From the NCBI GenBank assembly GCA_963840055.1, contig CAWIXM010000002.1, positions 1 to 64,000 of the forward strand: DNA of 64,000 nt, given 5' to 3'. How positions within the stretch are numbered: position 1 is the first letter of the stretch; each line of letters begins with the position of its first letter. Below the pieces are notes generated by a model. That model was given only the letters and a program-made list of their open reading frames with translations, made no database searches and was not told the DNA's origin. Shown here one piece after another: positions 15,934-24,086 of the stretch. This DNA comes from Rhodoplanes sp963840055. GTDB lineage: Bacteria > Pseudomonadota > Alphaproteobacteria > Rhizobiales > Xanthobacteraceae. The position numbers were made by a program, and so were the translations under genes.

Positions 15934-17702
15934 ACCTCGCCGGCCTTAATCCGCGAGTAAAGCTCGGCGTCGAGCGGCACGAATGCTTTGGCCTGCGGAT
16001 CGCTGAAATAGAGCTGGTCGGTCGTCCGCGCCGGATCAAAATAATCAGCCGCAAAATCCGCCCTTTTCAGCGTCATCGCGGCGGCGTCGGCTTTCGCCCT
16101 GTGAATGCGCAGAAACAAGGGACGCGCATGAACCGGGAGGTGCTTCGTGATATGCGCATGCAGCGCGGATACATCGATCCAGTCAGGACAGAACAGCGTG
16201 GCCGCGCCAGCGCGGCCTTCGTAATCTGGCACCCGCAGCCCGTAAACGACCGCGTCGTCAACTCCGGGGAACAAGCACAGCGCTTGCTTGACCTCTGTCG
16301 TCGATATGTTTTCGCCTTTCCACCGATAAGTGTCGCCGATGCGGTCGATGAAATAAAAGTAGCCGTCGGCATCCTGGGTCATCAGATCGCCGGTGCGCAG
16401 CCATTTGTCCCCCGATGTGAACACATTGCGCAGGATCTTTCCTTCGTTATCGGCTTGATCGACATAGCCGGCGAAACGGCCTTTGAGGCGGCCGATCGCT
16501 TCTCCGTGCTCGGCCGGGAGACATCGCATGCAATAGCCGCGGCTATCGCGCAGCGGAGCTTCTTTTTCGACGTCGAAGCGAATGATCGCGGTCGGAAAGC
16601 GCCGTCGCATCCACCAGGGAATACGGCCGATCGCCCCCTCCTTCTCTTCGAAATTGAACAGCGTCACATTGCCTTCGCTCGATGCATAGAATTCGAGAAT
16701 ATGCGGGATGCGGAATCGCGTCTTGAACTCGCGCCAGATTTCGGGCCGCAACCCGGCGCCGCAGCACAGGCGCAAGTGATGCTCGCTCTCCTGCGGGTGC
16801 GGCGGAGCGCGCAGCAGCGCCGAAGGAATTTCGCCGACATATTGCAGGATCGTGCAGTCGGTGCGGCGCACGTCGCGCCAGAAATCGCGCGCGCTGAATT
16901 TTTCGCGGATGACGACGCTGCCGCCGCGAGCCAGCAACGGGCCGATCGCCAGGACGCCGCCGAGCATGTGATACATCGGCAGACAGTCGAACATTCGGTC
17001 GGTCGGCCGCGCGTCGAGGACGCCGGCAAAGCCGCGAACCGCGCGCATCAATCGTTGGTGGTCGATAATGGCGGCCTTGGACAGGCCGGTCGTGCCCGCG
17101 GTGAAGATGTAAAGTGCGGGATCGGACAGCGTGACGCCACGGATCTCGTTACCGTCAAGCGGTGCGCCGGGCAAATGATCGACGTCGCTGTCAATGCAAG
17201 GAAGCTGGCTTGAACTCTCTCCCTTGATCCAGATGCGGGGCTTCGTCTTGAGATAAGGCTCGGCGCCGACGATCTGCGCGGACAGTTCTCCCACGACGAT
17301 GACATGCTTCGGCGCGACGCTGTCGATGCAGGCGGCAAGGCTCTGCCCGACGAGATTCGTGTTGACGAGCGCGGCCACGCCGCCGACCCGCGTGATGCCG
17401 AGCCAGATCGCCACGTAATCGGGCCGGTTCGGCATCAACAAACAAACGACGTCGCCCTTCTCGACGCCGTGCGTCAACGCCCAGCGCGCGTAACGATTCA
17501 TGCGATCGGCCAAGCCGCGATAGGTAAAGCTCTCGCGTTCCGACAGGAGCGCCGGCCTGTCGCCGTGGCGCGCGGCAAGTTTGTCGATCAGCGCCGGAAA
17601 GATCCCTGTAGGCGTCCTCGCGACCGACCTCACCGCGCTTAGCGCGCGAGAAAATCCGCGGAGACTGGCGATGTCGGCCCTGACCCTTTCGAAAAACCGC
17701 AT
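15924..17702 (-). CDS. Long/very-long-chain acyl-CoA synthetase (FATP-like)
   Basis: A 592-residue ANL-superfamily adenylating enzyme. The ATP-binding loop reads YIFTAGTTGLSKAAII, followed by the central LPMYHMLGG, EFYASSEGNVTLFNFEEKEG and the hinge DRIGDTYRWKGENISTTEV. The RIGDTYRWKGEN and SEGN features are those of the fatty-acid-transport-protein/very-long-chain branch rather than classical FadD. It probably activates long or bulky acyl groups to CoA thioesters. It is followed by DUF924 with overlapping ends. Confidence 0.9.
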   Translation of the reverse strand: MRFFERVRADIASLRGFSRALSAVRSVARTPTGIFPALIDKLAARHGDRPALLSERESFTYRGLADRMNRYARWALTHGVEKGDVVCLLMPNRPDYVAIWLGITRVGGVAALVNTNLVGQSLAACIDSVAPKHVIVVGELSAQIVGAEPYLKTKPRIWIKGESSSQLPCIDSDVDHLPGAPLDGNEIRGVTLSDPALYIFTAGTTGLSKAAIIDHQRLMRAVRGFAGVLDARPTDRMFDCLPMYHMLGGVLAIGPLLARGGSVVIREKFSARDFWRDVRRTDCTILQYVGEIPSALLRAPPHPQESEHHLRLCCGAGLRPEIWREFKTRFRIPHILEFYASSEGNVTLFNFEEKEGAIGRIPWWMRRRFPTAIIRFDVEKEAPLRDSRGYCMRCLPAEHGEAIGRLKGRFAGYVDQADNEGKILRNVFTSGDKWLRTGDLMTQDADGYFYFIDRIGDTYRWKGENISTTEVKQALCLFPGVDDAVVYGLRVPDYEGRAGAATLFCPDWIDVSALHAHITKHLPVHARPLFLRIHRAKADAAAMTLKRADFAADYFDPARTTDQLYFSDPQAKAFVPLDAELYSRIKAGEVWL

Positions 17703-17738
17703 TTTGCCATCCGCAATTCAGTCTTCTGACGCGATGCG

Positions 17739-18881
17739 CTACCGGTCGACGCCGCCAAAAGGCGTCAACGGGTTTTCGACGAGCGCAAGCCGGTCCGGCC
17801 GGTCCGGCGCAGCCGAGGACAGGAACGCCTGAAAAAGCTCCTTGATCTTCGGCTCTGCGGCGGCGCGAACGATGAAAATAAGGCGTGTGCGCCGATCGTC
17901 GTCGGGCCAGCGCGCAAGTCGCGCCGGCGGGTGCAAAAGGTGCTGAACCCCGTGGACCACCAGCGGCGTGTCTGGCTCCTCGCTGAGCTTGACCACGCCC
18001 TTGAGGCGGAGAAGGTCGGGTCCGTGCACCGAACGCAGCAGCTCCAGGAACATGTCGAAGGCGGAGGCAGGAAGCGCCGCCTCGGTTGCGAGGCTGAACG
18101 CACGAATATCATCGTTATGCCGGTTCACGTCGTGGGCGTGAGCGTGATGATGATGATCCGTCCGCGCATAGGCTTCCTCGGCGAGCCAGCGCCTCACGTC
18201 GGAGCTCTTGGTCGCCGGATCATACAGGCCGCAATCGAGTAACCGTGCGGGCTGCGCCTCGCCGCGCGCGGCATCGAGGCACGGCGCCGCGGGATTGAGG
18301 GCGGATAGGCGGGCCAGGAGCTGCTCCAGCGCAGCCCGTTGATCCGCCGTCTTCAGAAGATCGGTCTTGGTGAGCACGAGCCGGTCGGCGACGGCGGCTT
18401 GCTTGACCGATTCGGGATGCGCATCGAGCGTCGCCATCGCGTTGACCGCGTCGATGACCGTGACGACGCCGTCGAGCCGGAAGCGCATGAGCAGGTAAGG
18501 ATGCGCCATGGTCGTGTGCAGAATCGGCGCGGGATCGGCGAGCCCCGTCGTCTCTACGATGACGCGGCGAAAGGCGGCGCGGCCATTGTCCAACTCGCGC
18601 AGCAGCTTTTCGAGCGCGGTGACGAGGTCTCCGCGCATGGTGCAACAGAGGCAGCCGGTGGTGAGCATGACGAGACCGTCGTCGCGCACATGTTCGACCA
18701 GCATGTGGTCAAGGCCGATCTCGCCGAACTCGTTGACGAGGACCGCGGCGTCGGCGAGCGCCGGATCGCGGACGAGCCGGTTGAGCAGGGTCGTCTTGCC
18801 CGCTCCGAGAAAGCCGGTGAGCACGGTCAGCGGAATCGGCGCGACCGGCCCCAGCGACGGGGCGTCGCCGGAACCCCTCAT
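17739..18881 (-). CDS. CobW/COG0523 G3E-family GTPase, metallochaperone-like
   Basis: A 380-residue G3E GTPase. Walker A TGFLGAGKTTLLNRL is near the N-terminus, followed by the metal-binding GCLCCTMRGDL (the CXCC motif), ETTGLADPAPI and the TKTDLL base-specificity motif. A histidine cluster (DHHHHAHAHDVNRHND, about residue 240) precedes the C-terminal CobW_C domain. Relatives deliver zinc, cobalt or iron to target proteins, and His-rich loops are typical of zinc-type members; the metal here is inferred. The start ATG overlaps the stop of the upstream carboxypeptidase gene by 4 nt. Confidence 0.92.
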   Translation of the reverse strand: MRGSGDAPSLGPVAPIPLTVLTGFLGAGKTTLLNRLVRDPALADAAVLVNEFGEIGLDHMLVEHVRDDGLVMLTTGCLCCTMRGDLVTALEKLLRELDNGRAAFRRVIVETTGLADPAPILHTTMAHPYLLMRFRLDGVVTVIDAVNAMATLDAHPESVKQAAVADRLVLTKTDLLKTADQRAALEQLLARLSALNPAAPCLDAARGEAQPARLLDCGLYDPATKSSDVRRWLAEEAYARTDHHHHAHAHDVNRHNDDIRAFSLATEAALPASAFDMFLELLRSVHGPDLLRLKGVVKLSEEPDTPLVVHGVQHLLHPPARLARWPDDDRRTRLIFIVRAAAEPKIKELFQAFLSSAAPDRPDRLALVENPLTPFGGVDR

Positions 18882-20152
18882 TGCGCCTGGGGCTTTGCGG
18901 CCGTGACCGCGCGCTTCGGCTTGCTCGAAACCGGCCGCGGCCGTGGGGTTGGCTTGCCGGCGGCCGCAGCGGGCGGGTTGCGATGCTTGGCGGCGGAAGT
19001 CCCGGCATTACCCGGCTTCGCCACGGCGACGGCGCGCGGCGGCGGCCGCTTCGCACCGATAAAGACATCGATCGGCGGGTTTGAGGGGAGCGTCTCGGCC
19101 ACGAGACTCGACGGCTTTGGTCCGTGCGCCTTCGCGCCAGAGAACAGCGCAGCAAGGCCTTGCTCGTCGCTGCCGGTCGCTTCTTCATCCTCGTCGGCGG
19201 CTTCGGCGGCCGGACGGCGGCGGTGCTTGCCGCACATCGCCTCGCGCAAATCGGGCGGCGCGGCATTGATCGGCTGCAGCCCGTAAACCGTGCCCAACGA
19301 CGGCATGAGCCAGGTCAGACCGTTGCTGTTGAAGGCGGTCTCAAACATATACGCCGCCTTTGCCGCCCGCACGGCCGAGGACGGCGCGCCCAGCACCACC
19401 GCGATGAGCCGCCGGTTCCCGCGCGTCGCGGTCGCCACGACATTGAAGCCCGACGCGCAGATGTATCCAGTCTTCATCCCGTCCGCCCCCGGATAATGGA
19501 CGAGCAGCGAGTTCGTGTTGCGTAAGATGCGTTTGCCCAGCCGGATCGCGTGAATACCCCAATAGCCGTCGTATTCCGGAAACTCGATGAGAATCGCGCG
19601 GGCGAGGATCGCCATGTCCCGCGCCGAGGTGATCTGGTTTTCCGCCGGCAATCCGTTCGGGTTCACCCAATTCGACTGCGCCATTCCAAGGCGCGTCGAG
19701 GCGCGGTTCATCTCATCGGCGAACCGGTCCACCGAACCGGCGACGCCTTCGGCGAGCACCACCGCAATGTCGTTCGCCGATTTGACCATCAGCATCTTCA
19801 GGGCGTTGTCGACGGTTACGACCGTTCCGGTCCCGAACCCCATCTTGGTGGGCTGCTGGGCCACCGCGTTCGGCGACACGGTTAATGGCGTGTCGAGCGT
19901 GATTCGCCCCTCCTTGATCGCCTTGAGCGTCAGGTAGGCGGTCATCAGCTTGGTGATTGAGGCCGGGTACCAGGGATAGGTGGCGTTCTCCGCCTTGAGC
20001 ACCTTGCCAGTGTCGGCCTCGATCAGCAGCAGCGCCTCCCCGGACGCACGCGCAGGCACCGTCCCAACGCCCGCGGCCAGGGCAAGCCCGAGTGCAAAAG
20101 CCGTTGTGGCAAGCGGAGAGGCAGGGTGCATGGGTCCGGTCCCGTTGATCAT
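18878..20152 (-). CDS. D-alanyl-D-alanine carboxypeptidase (peptidase S11, low-molecular-weight PBP)
   Basis: A periplasmic enzyme that trims the terminal D-Ala of peptidoglycan stem peptides. After a signal peptide (about residues 8-36, ending PARASG) come the three penicillin-binding motifs: SITK (65-68), SAN (125-127) and KTG in GADGMKTGYICASG. The C-terminal 110 residues are low-complexity, Pro/Lys/Ala-rich, perhaps a wall-associated or disordered tail. It is translationally coupled to the CobW-type GTPase downstream. Confidence 0.95.
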   Translation of the reverse strand: MINGTGPMHPASPLATTAFALGLALAAGVGTVPARASGEALLLIEADTGKVLKAENATYPWYPASITKLMTAYLTLKAIKEGRITLDTPLTVSPNAVAQQPTKMGFGTGTVVTVDNALKMLMVKSANDIAVVLAEGVAGSVDRFADEMNRASTRLGMAQSNWVNPNGLPAENQITSARDMAILARAILIEFPEYDGYWGIHAIRLGKRILRNTNSLLVHYPGADGMKTGYICASGFNVVATATRGNRRLIAVVLGAPSSAVRAAKAAYMFETAFNSNGLTWLMPSLGTVYGLQPINAAPPDLREAMCGKHRRRPAAEAADEDEEATGSDEQGLAALFSGAKAHGPKPSSLVAETLPSNPPIDVFIGAKRPPPRAVAVAKPGNAGTSAAKHRNPPAAAAGKPTPRPRPVSSKPKRAVTAAKPQAQ

Positions 20153-20501
20153 CGCTGCACCCCTTCGTTCCCGGGGCCGTCGTGCTAATCTACCCTAAAC
20201 GGGGCCCTGAAAGCAAAGCGTCCGCCCCGGGCCAGAATTGATCGGGCGCATGCTGGGGGCGCAATTTGGCGGTGTTGCGACCGCGCCCCGTAGCGCCAAC
20301 CCCTGGCGGCTGCCCCCCGCGCCGGCGGACAGGGGTCGCTGCGGCGACAAACCCCCGGTCTCCGGCCCCCTTAATCGCCTTCTCTCATGACTTAGATCAA
20401 AATATCCGGCGCAATTTTTGGCACGTTGCTGGGCAGCATTCATACAAGCGCGCGCGACAGGTCCGCAGACGGCCTGCGGCGCGTAAGGGCGGGCCCAGGA
20501 T
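20153..20501. other. Divergent intergenic region, carboxypeptidase and LysR gene
   Basis: 349 nt without a convincing gene. It must hold the promoters for both divergent genes. GC-rich inverted stretches lie at 20200-20330; an AT-richer patch at 20390-20425 is a plausible promoter or LysR-binding area, but no clear hexamers or T-N11-A site could be fixed by eye. Confidence 0.4.
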
Positions 20502-21431
20502 ATGACTAATATCCCCACGGAACTTTTGCGCACATTGCTTGCGGTCGTGGACATGCGCAGCTTCACCAAAGCCGCCCGTGCGCTCGGCGTGACGCAGCCT
20601 GCGGTGAGCGCCCAGATCAAGCGGCTGCAGTCCCTGCTCGGCTTCGACCTCTTTGACAAGAGCGCGCCGGGCGTCAGCGTGACCGAAAAAGGCAAGCGCA
20701 TCGTCAGCGAAGCGCGTCGCTTGCTAGCGATCAATGATCAGATCGTGTCGCTCGCCCGCGCTCCACGCGGGGTCCGTGTGCTGCGGTTCGGAGTGCCGGG
20801 CGACTTCATCGGCATGCCGCTGTGGCAGAAGCTGGTCGCCTTCCGCAACCGCCGGCCGGACGCGCGCCTGATCATGAAGACGGGCGACGGTCCCGCTCTC
20901 ATCGAGGAACTGCGTCAGGGCGACCTCGATGTCGTGGTGGCGATGTCGAGCGCCAAACCGGACCAGGCGGTCGCTCACCACTGGCGCGACGAGACGGTGT
21001 GGATTCGCGCCGCGTCGAGCACGCTCGATCCGACGCGACCGCTCCGGCTGGTCACCCGCGGCGATCATTGCATCTTCCACAAGCACATGATCGCCGCGCT
21101 CGAAGCGGCCGCCCGCGACTATGAGATCGCGCTCACTTCGGCGCATGTCGACGATCTGACCCAGGCGGTGGCTGCAGGACTAGGCGTTACGGCGCTGCCG
21201 CGCACGCTCTCGACCGGCGCGCTTGTGTGCGAGGACGATGCCCTGCCCAAGCTTGCTGACGTGGAATGCAGCATCTGGGTGCGCAAAGACGATACCGATG
21301 CAGGCGCGAGCAATGACCTTGCCGCGCTTCTCGCCGAGGCGCTCAAGCCTGCTCCGCAGATTCCGCTTGCTACCCGCGCCGAGAAAGTCGGGACTTTGCA
21401 GGCGATCGGCCGGCGCGCCCCCGCGGCGTGA
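20502..21431 (+). CDS. LysR-family transcriptional regulator
   Basis: A 309-residue regulator with an N-terminal winged helix-turn-helix (LLAVVDMRSFTKAARALGVT then QPAVSAQIKRLQSLLGFDLF) and a substrate-binding domain of two alpha/beta lobes from about residue 90. The ligand is unknown. LysR proteins usually regulate a divergent gene, here the D-Ala-D-Ala carboxypeptidase, but the 349-nt spacing is large and the target is uncertain. Confidence 0.93.
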   Translation: MTNIPTELLRTLLAVVDMRSFTKAARALGVTQPAVSAQIKRLQSLLGFDLFDKSAPGVSVTEKGKRIVSEARRLLAINDQIVSLARAPRGVRVLRFGVPGDFIGMPLWQKLVAFRNRRPDARLIMKTGDGPALIEELRQGDLDVVVAMSSAKPDQAVAHHWRDETVWIRAASSTLDPTRPLRLVTRGDHCIFHKHMIAALEAAARDYEIALTSAHVDDLTQAVAAGLGVTALPRTLSTGALVCEDDALPKLADVECSIWVRKDDTDAGASNDLAALLAEALKPAPQIPLATRAEKVGTLQAIGRRAPAA

Positions 21432-21484
21432 TACGACGGGACACGCGCTGGCCCTGCCCTCTGGGGGAAAACCGAACAGCGCCC

Positions 21485-21841
21485 CTATTGAAGCACGCAG
21501 ATGAGCACCAGCTTGCCGGAGGGACCGCGCTTCGGCGGCGTATAAATGACTGCCCGGTCGGATTCGATGGTGAACGTGCCGGCCGGGTTCAGGGCAAAGG
21601 CGTTAATCAGCCGCTCATTCTGCTCGCAGCTCGCCGAGCATGCGGCCTGCTGGCATGTGAATTCGGCAAATCGAACCGCGCCGCCGCCCGCGGGGCCGGC
21701 CGGCCCCGGAGGTCCCGGTGGCCCGGGCGGGCCCGCCGGTCCCGGAGGCCCAGCATCACCCTTTTCGCCCTTAACCGGCTCCTGACTGCAGCCCGCCATG
21801 ACGAGCGACACCGTAACCAGCGAAAGAACAAGTTTGCGCAT
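21485..21841 (-). CDS. Small lipoprotein with collagen-like Gly-X-Y repeats
   Basis: The 118-residue product begins MRKLVLSLVTVSLVMAGCSQ, a lipoprotein signal with lipobox VMAGC. Directly after it are about nine collagen-type triplets (GEKGDAGPPGPAGPPGPPG continuing to GPAGPAG). The C-terminal domain contains four cysteines in QQAACSASCEQNE and neighbouring positions, and a final Cys. An ATG 30 codons upstream would put the signal inside the protein and is rejected. It is expected to be lipid-anchored facing the periplasm or surface, with the collagen segment as a trimeric stalk. I recognise no characterised homologue. Confidence 0.8.
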   Translation of the reverse strand: MRKLVLSLVTVSLVMAGCSQEPVKGEKGDAGPPGPAGPPGPPGPPGPAGPAGGGAVRFAEFTCQQAACSASCEQNERLINAFALNPAGTFTIESDRAVIYTPPKRGPSGKLVLICVLQ

Positions 21842-22065
21842 CGATCGCAACTCCTGCGCTCCCTTCACCACAATCGAGATATATCTGATCGCCAGATTCC
21901 CTTTCCCACGCCCACCCTGCGGCGGCTCCAACCGATTCGTCGGTAGCAGAAGATAACACGAGGCGAAAGCGCGCCTACGCTGCTGCCCACACTTCGTTCG
22001 ACAATCACCCTTCGCTTCGCTATCGCCGACGCGACGATCAAGTCGACAAAGGAGGCAGCCTCAAC

Positions 22066-22863
22066 ATGGCCAACGTGCAGACATCATCGACCGTTGAGAC
22101 AGCGATCGACGGACCGATCGCAGTGGTCGCGCTCAACCGTCCGGAGGTGCGCAACGCCGTCAACGAAACCTTGCGCGCCGAGTTCATCGCCGCGCTCGCG
22201 CGCGTCGCCGGCGACGACGCCGTTCGTGGCGTGGTGATCACCGGAAACGGTCCGGCGTTTTGCGCCGGCGGTGACATCGCCGCCATGCAGCAGAATCTGA
22301 ATGCGGCGCAGGGAGAGCTCGCCTTCAATGGCTGGCGGCGCCAGCGGCGCCTGCACGAAGCGGTCGGCGCGCTGCATCGGCTGACCAAGCCGACGATCGC
22401 AGCGGTCAATGGGCCGGCCATCGGGCTCGGGTGCGACCTCGCGCTGTGCTGCGATTTCATCATCGCCGCAGAGCACGCGAGCTTCGCCATGAGTTTCATT
22501 TTGCGCGGCCTGGTTCCGGACGGCGGCGGCCTTTACTTCCTGCCGCGCCGCATCGGACTCGCGCGAGCGAAGGAGCTGATCTTCACTGGACGGCGCGTCG
22601 ACGCACCGGAAGCGCTTGCGATAGGCATGGTCGACCGGGTCACGAATTCGGCGACGCTGCTCGCCGAGGCGCGCGCCTGGGCGGCTGAGCTCAGCGGCGG
22701 CTCGACCGCTGCGCTGGCGCTCGCCAAGGAAATCCTCAACAAGACATTCGAACTCTCCGACGAGGACGTGTTCGCACTCGGTCGGCAAGCGCAGGCGGTC
22801 TGCTACACGACGGACGAACACCGGGAGGCGGTGAAGGCCTTCCTCGCAAAGGCGCAGCGCTAG
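22066..22863 (+). CDS. Enoyl-CoA hydratase/isomerase family protein
   Basis: A 265-residue crotonase-fold protein with the oxyanion-hole segments GPAFCAGGDIAAMQ and AVNGPAIGLGCDLALCCDF. At the positions of the two catalytic glutamates of classical hydratases it has a hydrophobic residue (FILRGL) and an aspartate (VPDGGG), so it may be an isomerase, hydrolase or another crotonase activity rather than a beta-oxidation hydratase. A strong AAAGGAGG site precedes the ATG. The substrate is unknown. Confidence 0.9.
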   Translation: MANVQTSSTVETAIDGPIAVVALNRPEVRNAVNETLRAEFIAALARVAGDDAVRGVVITGNGPAFCAGGDIAAMQQNLNAAQGELAFNGWRRQRRLHEAVGALHRLTKPTIAAVNGPAIGLGCDLALCCDFIIAAEHASFAMSFILRGLVPDGGGLYFLPRRIGLARAKELIFTGRRVDAPEALAIGMVDRVTNSATLLAEARAWAAELSGGSTAALALAKEILNKTFELSDEDVFALGRQAQAVCYTTDEHREAVKAFLAKAQR

Positions 22864-22896
22864 AGCGAATTCCGTTCCAATGGAATCGGAATTCGC
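22863..22896. repeat. Long intergenic palindrome after the crotonase gene
   Basis: AGCGAATTCCG and CGGAATTCGCT flank a self-complementary TTCC-AATGGAA centre, giving an almost perfect 34-nt hairpin right at the stop codon. It may serve as a terminator or mRNA 3' stabiliser and abuts a second dispersed repeat. Confidence 0.7.
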
Positions 22897-22906
22897 TAGT
22901 TATTTA

Positions 22907-22988
22907 TTAGTGGTCGCATTTTCTGCGGCGAACCGGTTCCCACCCCCGGATCAAGTCCGAGGGCATGCTTCGCCGGAAAATGCTCTAA
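22907..22988 (-). repeat. Dispersed intergenic repeat, long form (copy A)
   Basis: Read on the minus strand it begins TAGAGCATTTTCCGGCGAAG and ends AAAATGCGACCACTAA. The same sequence occurs at 54010-54063 on the plus strand, but this copy carries about 24-28 extra bases in the middle (TGCCCTCGGACTTGATCCGG). It resembles the 'gagcattttcc' palindromic elements common between genes in Bradyrhizobium-like genomes. Confidence 0.8.
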
Positions 22989-23078
22989 ACGCGCCCGAAT
23001 GATGTGTTGCTCCATCCCTTTTTGTAGGGCATTCCGCTGACTTTCGCTGTCGGGTCTATACGCTTCCGGGAACGCGCC

Positions 23079-24017
23079 ATGAAATTCGCGACCTTCGTCG
23101 GGCATCGCAAGAGCCCGCAACTTGGCATTATCGACCTCGAGCATCGCGCGGTGCTCGGATTGGCGGCAGCCAGCGAACAGGTACTTGGCCACTCCAATGG
23201 CGACTTCGCCGACATGCTTTCGCTCATCGACGCTGCGACCCCCGGCCTCGAACGCGCTGCCGAGCTTGCCCGAACATGGCCGGCCGAAGCGTCCGAAGAC
23301 CTCGATGAAGTGAAGTTGCTTGCTCCCCTCCCGACCCCGCGCCAAATCCGCGACTGCATGGCGTTCGAAGAGCATGTGCGCAACAGCCGCAAGCAGGTCG
23401 AACTGCGTACCGGCCGTCCGCAACGCGTGCCGGAGGTTTGGTACCAGCGGCCAGTCTATTTCAAATGCAACCGCTTCAATGTGATCGGGCACGACGCCGA
23501 CGTGATCTGGCCCCCCTATTCGAATTGGATGGACTACGAGCTGGAACTTGCCTGCGTGATCGGCCGGACAGGGAAGGATGTTTCCAAGACGAACGCCGCC
23601 GCCCACGTGTTCGGCTTCACCATCTTCAACGATGTCAGCGCGCGCGACGTGCAGTTCGAAGAGATGAAGGCCGGACTCGGGCCCGCCAAGGGCAAGGATT
23701 TTGACACCGGAAACGTGTTCGGCCCGTGGATCGTGACGCTTGACGAGATCGGCGATCCGCACGCGCTGGCGATGGAGGCGCGGGTGAACGGCGAGCGCTG
23801 GGGCGGTGGAAATTCGCGCGCGATGCACCATAGTTTCTGGGACATCATCGCCTATGTCTCACAGGCGGAAACGCTGTTTGCCGGCGAGATCATCGGCTCC
23901 GGCACGGTCGGCACGGGCTCGGCGCACGAATCCGGACGCAAGCTCGCGCCGAACGACGTGGTCGAACTCGAGATCGAGAAGATCGGCGTTTTGCGCAATC
24001 GCATCGTCAAGCCGTAA
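23079..24017 (+). CDS. Fumarylacetoacetate hydrolase family protein
   Basis: A 312-residue FAH-superfamily enzyme. The metal-binding and active-site landmarks are visible: ELELACVIGRTGKDV, FNDVSARDVQFEE, KGKDFDTGNVFGPWIVT and the terminal GTGSAHESGRKLAPNDVVEL. Members hydrolyse or decarboxylate diketo acids in aromatic breakdown (fumarylacetoacetate, acylpyruvates, homoprotocatechuate intermediates); the substrate cannot be told. It stands alone between a repeat and a sorbosone-dehydrogenase-like gene. Confidence 0.92.
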   Translation: MKFATFVGHRKSPQLGIIDLEHRAVLGLAAASEQVLGHSNGDFADMLSLIDAATPGLERAAELARTWPAEASEDLDEVKLLAPLPTPRQIRDCMAFEEHVRNSRKQVELRTGRPQRVPEVWYQRPVYFKCNRFNVIGHDADVIWPPYSNWMDYELELACVIGRTGKDVSKTNAAAHVFGFTIFNDVSARDVQFEEMKAGLGPAKGKDFDTGNVFGPWIVTLDEIGDPHALAMEARVNGERWGGGNSRAMHHSFWDIIAYVSQAETLFAGEIIGSGTVGTGSAHESGRKLAPNDVVELEIEKIGVLRNRIVKP

Positions 24018-24086
24018 CGCGCGTTCTTCGCCGATGGGAGTAATGCCCGGCCGATGCCGCCGAGACTAAACGTAAGGGCACCATCC

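Noticed and set aside
20195..20734. 179-codon minus-strand frame over the LysR start and the intergenic region
   Set aside because: Overlaps the LysR helix-turn-helix coding region in antisense and shows no protein-like features.
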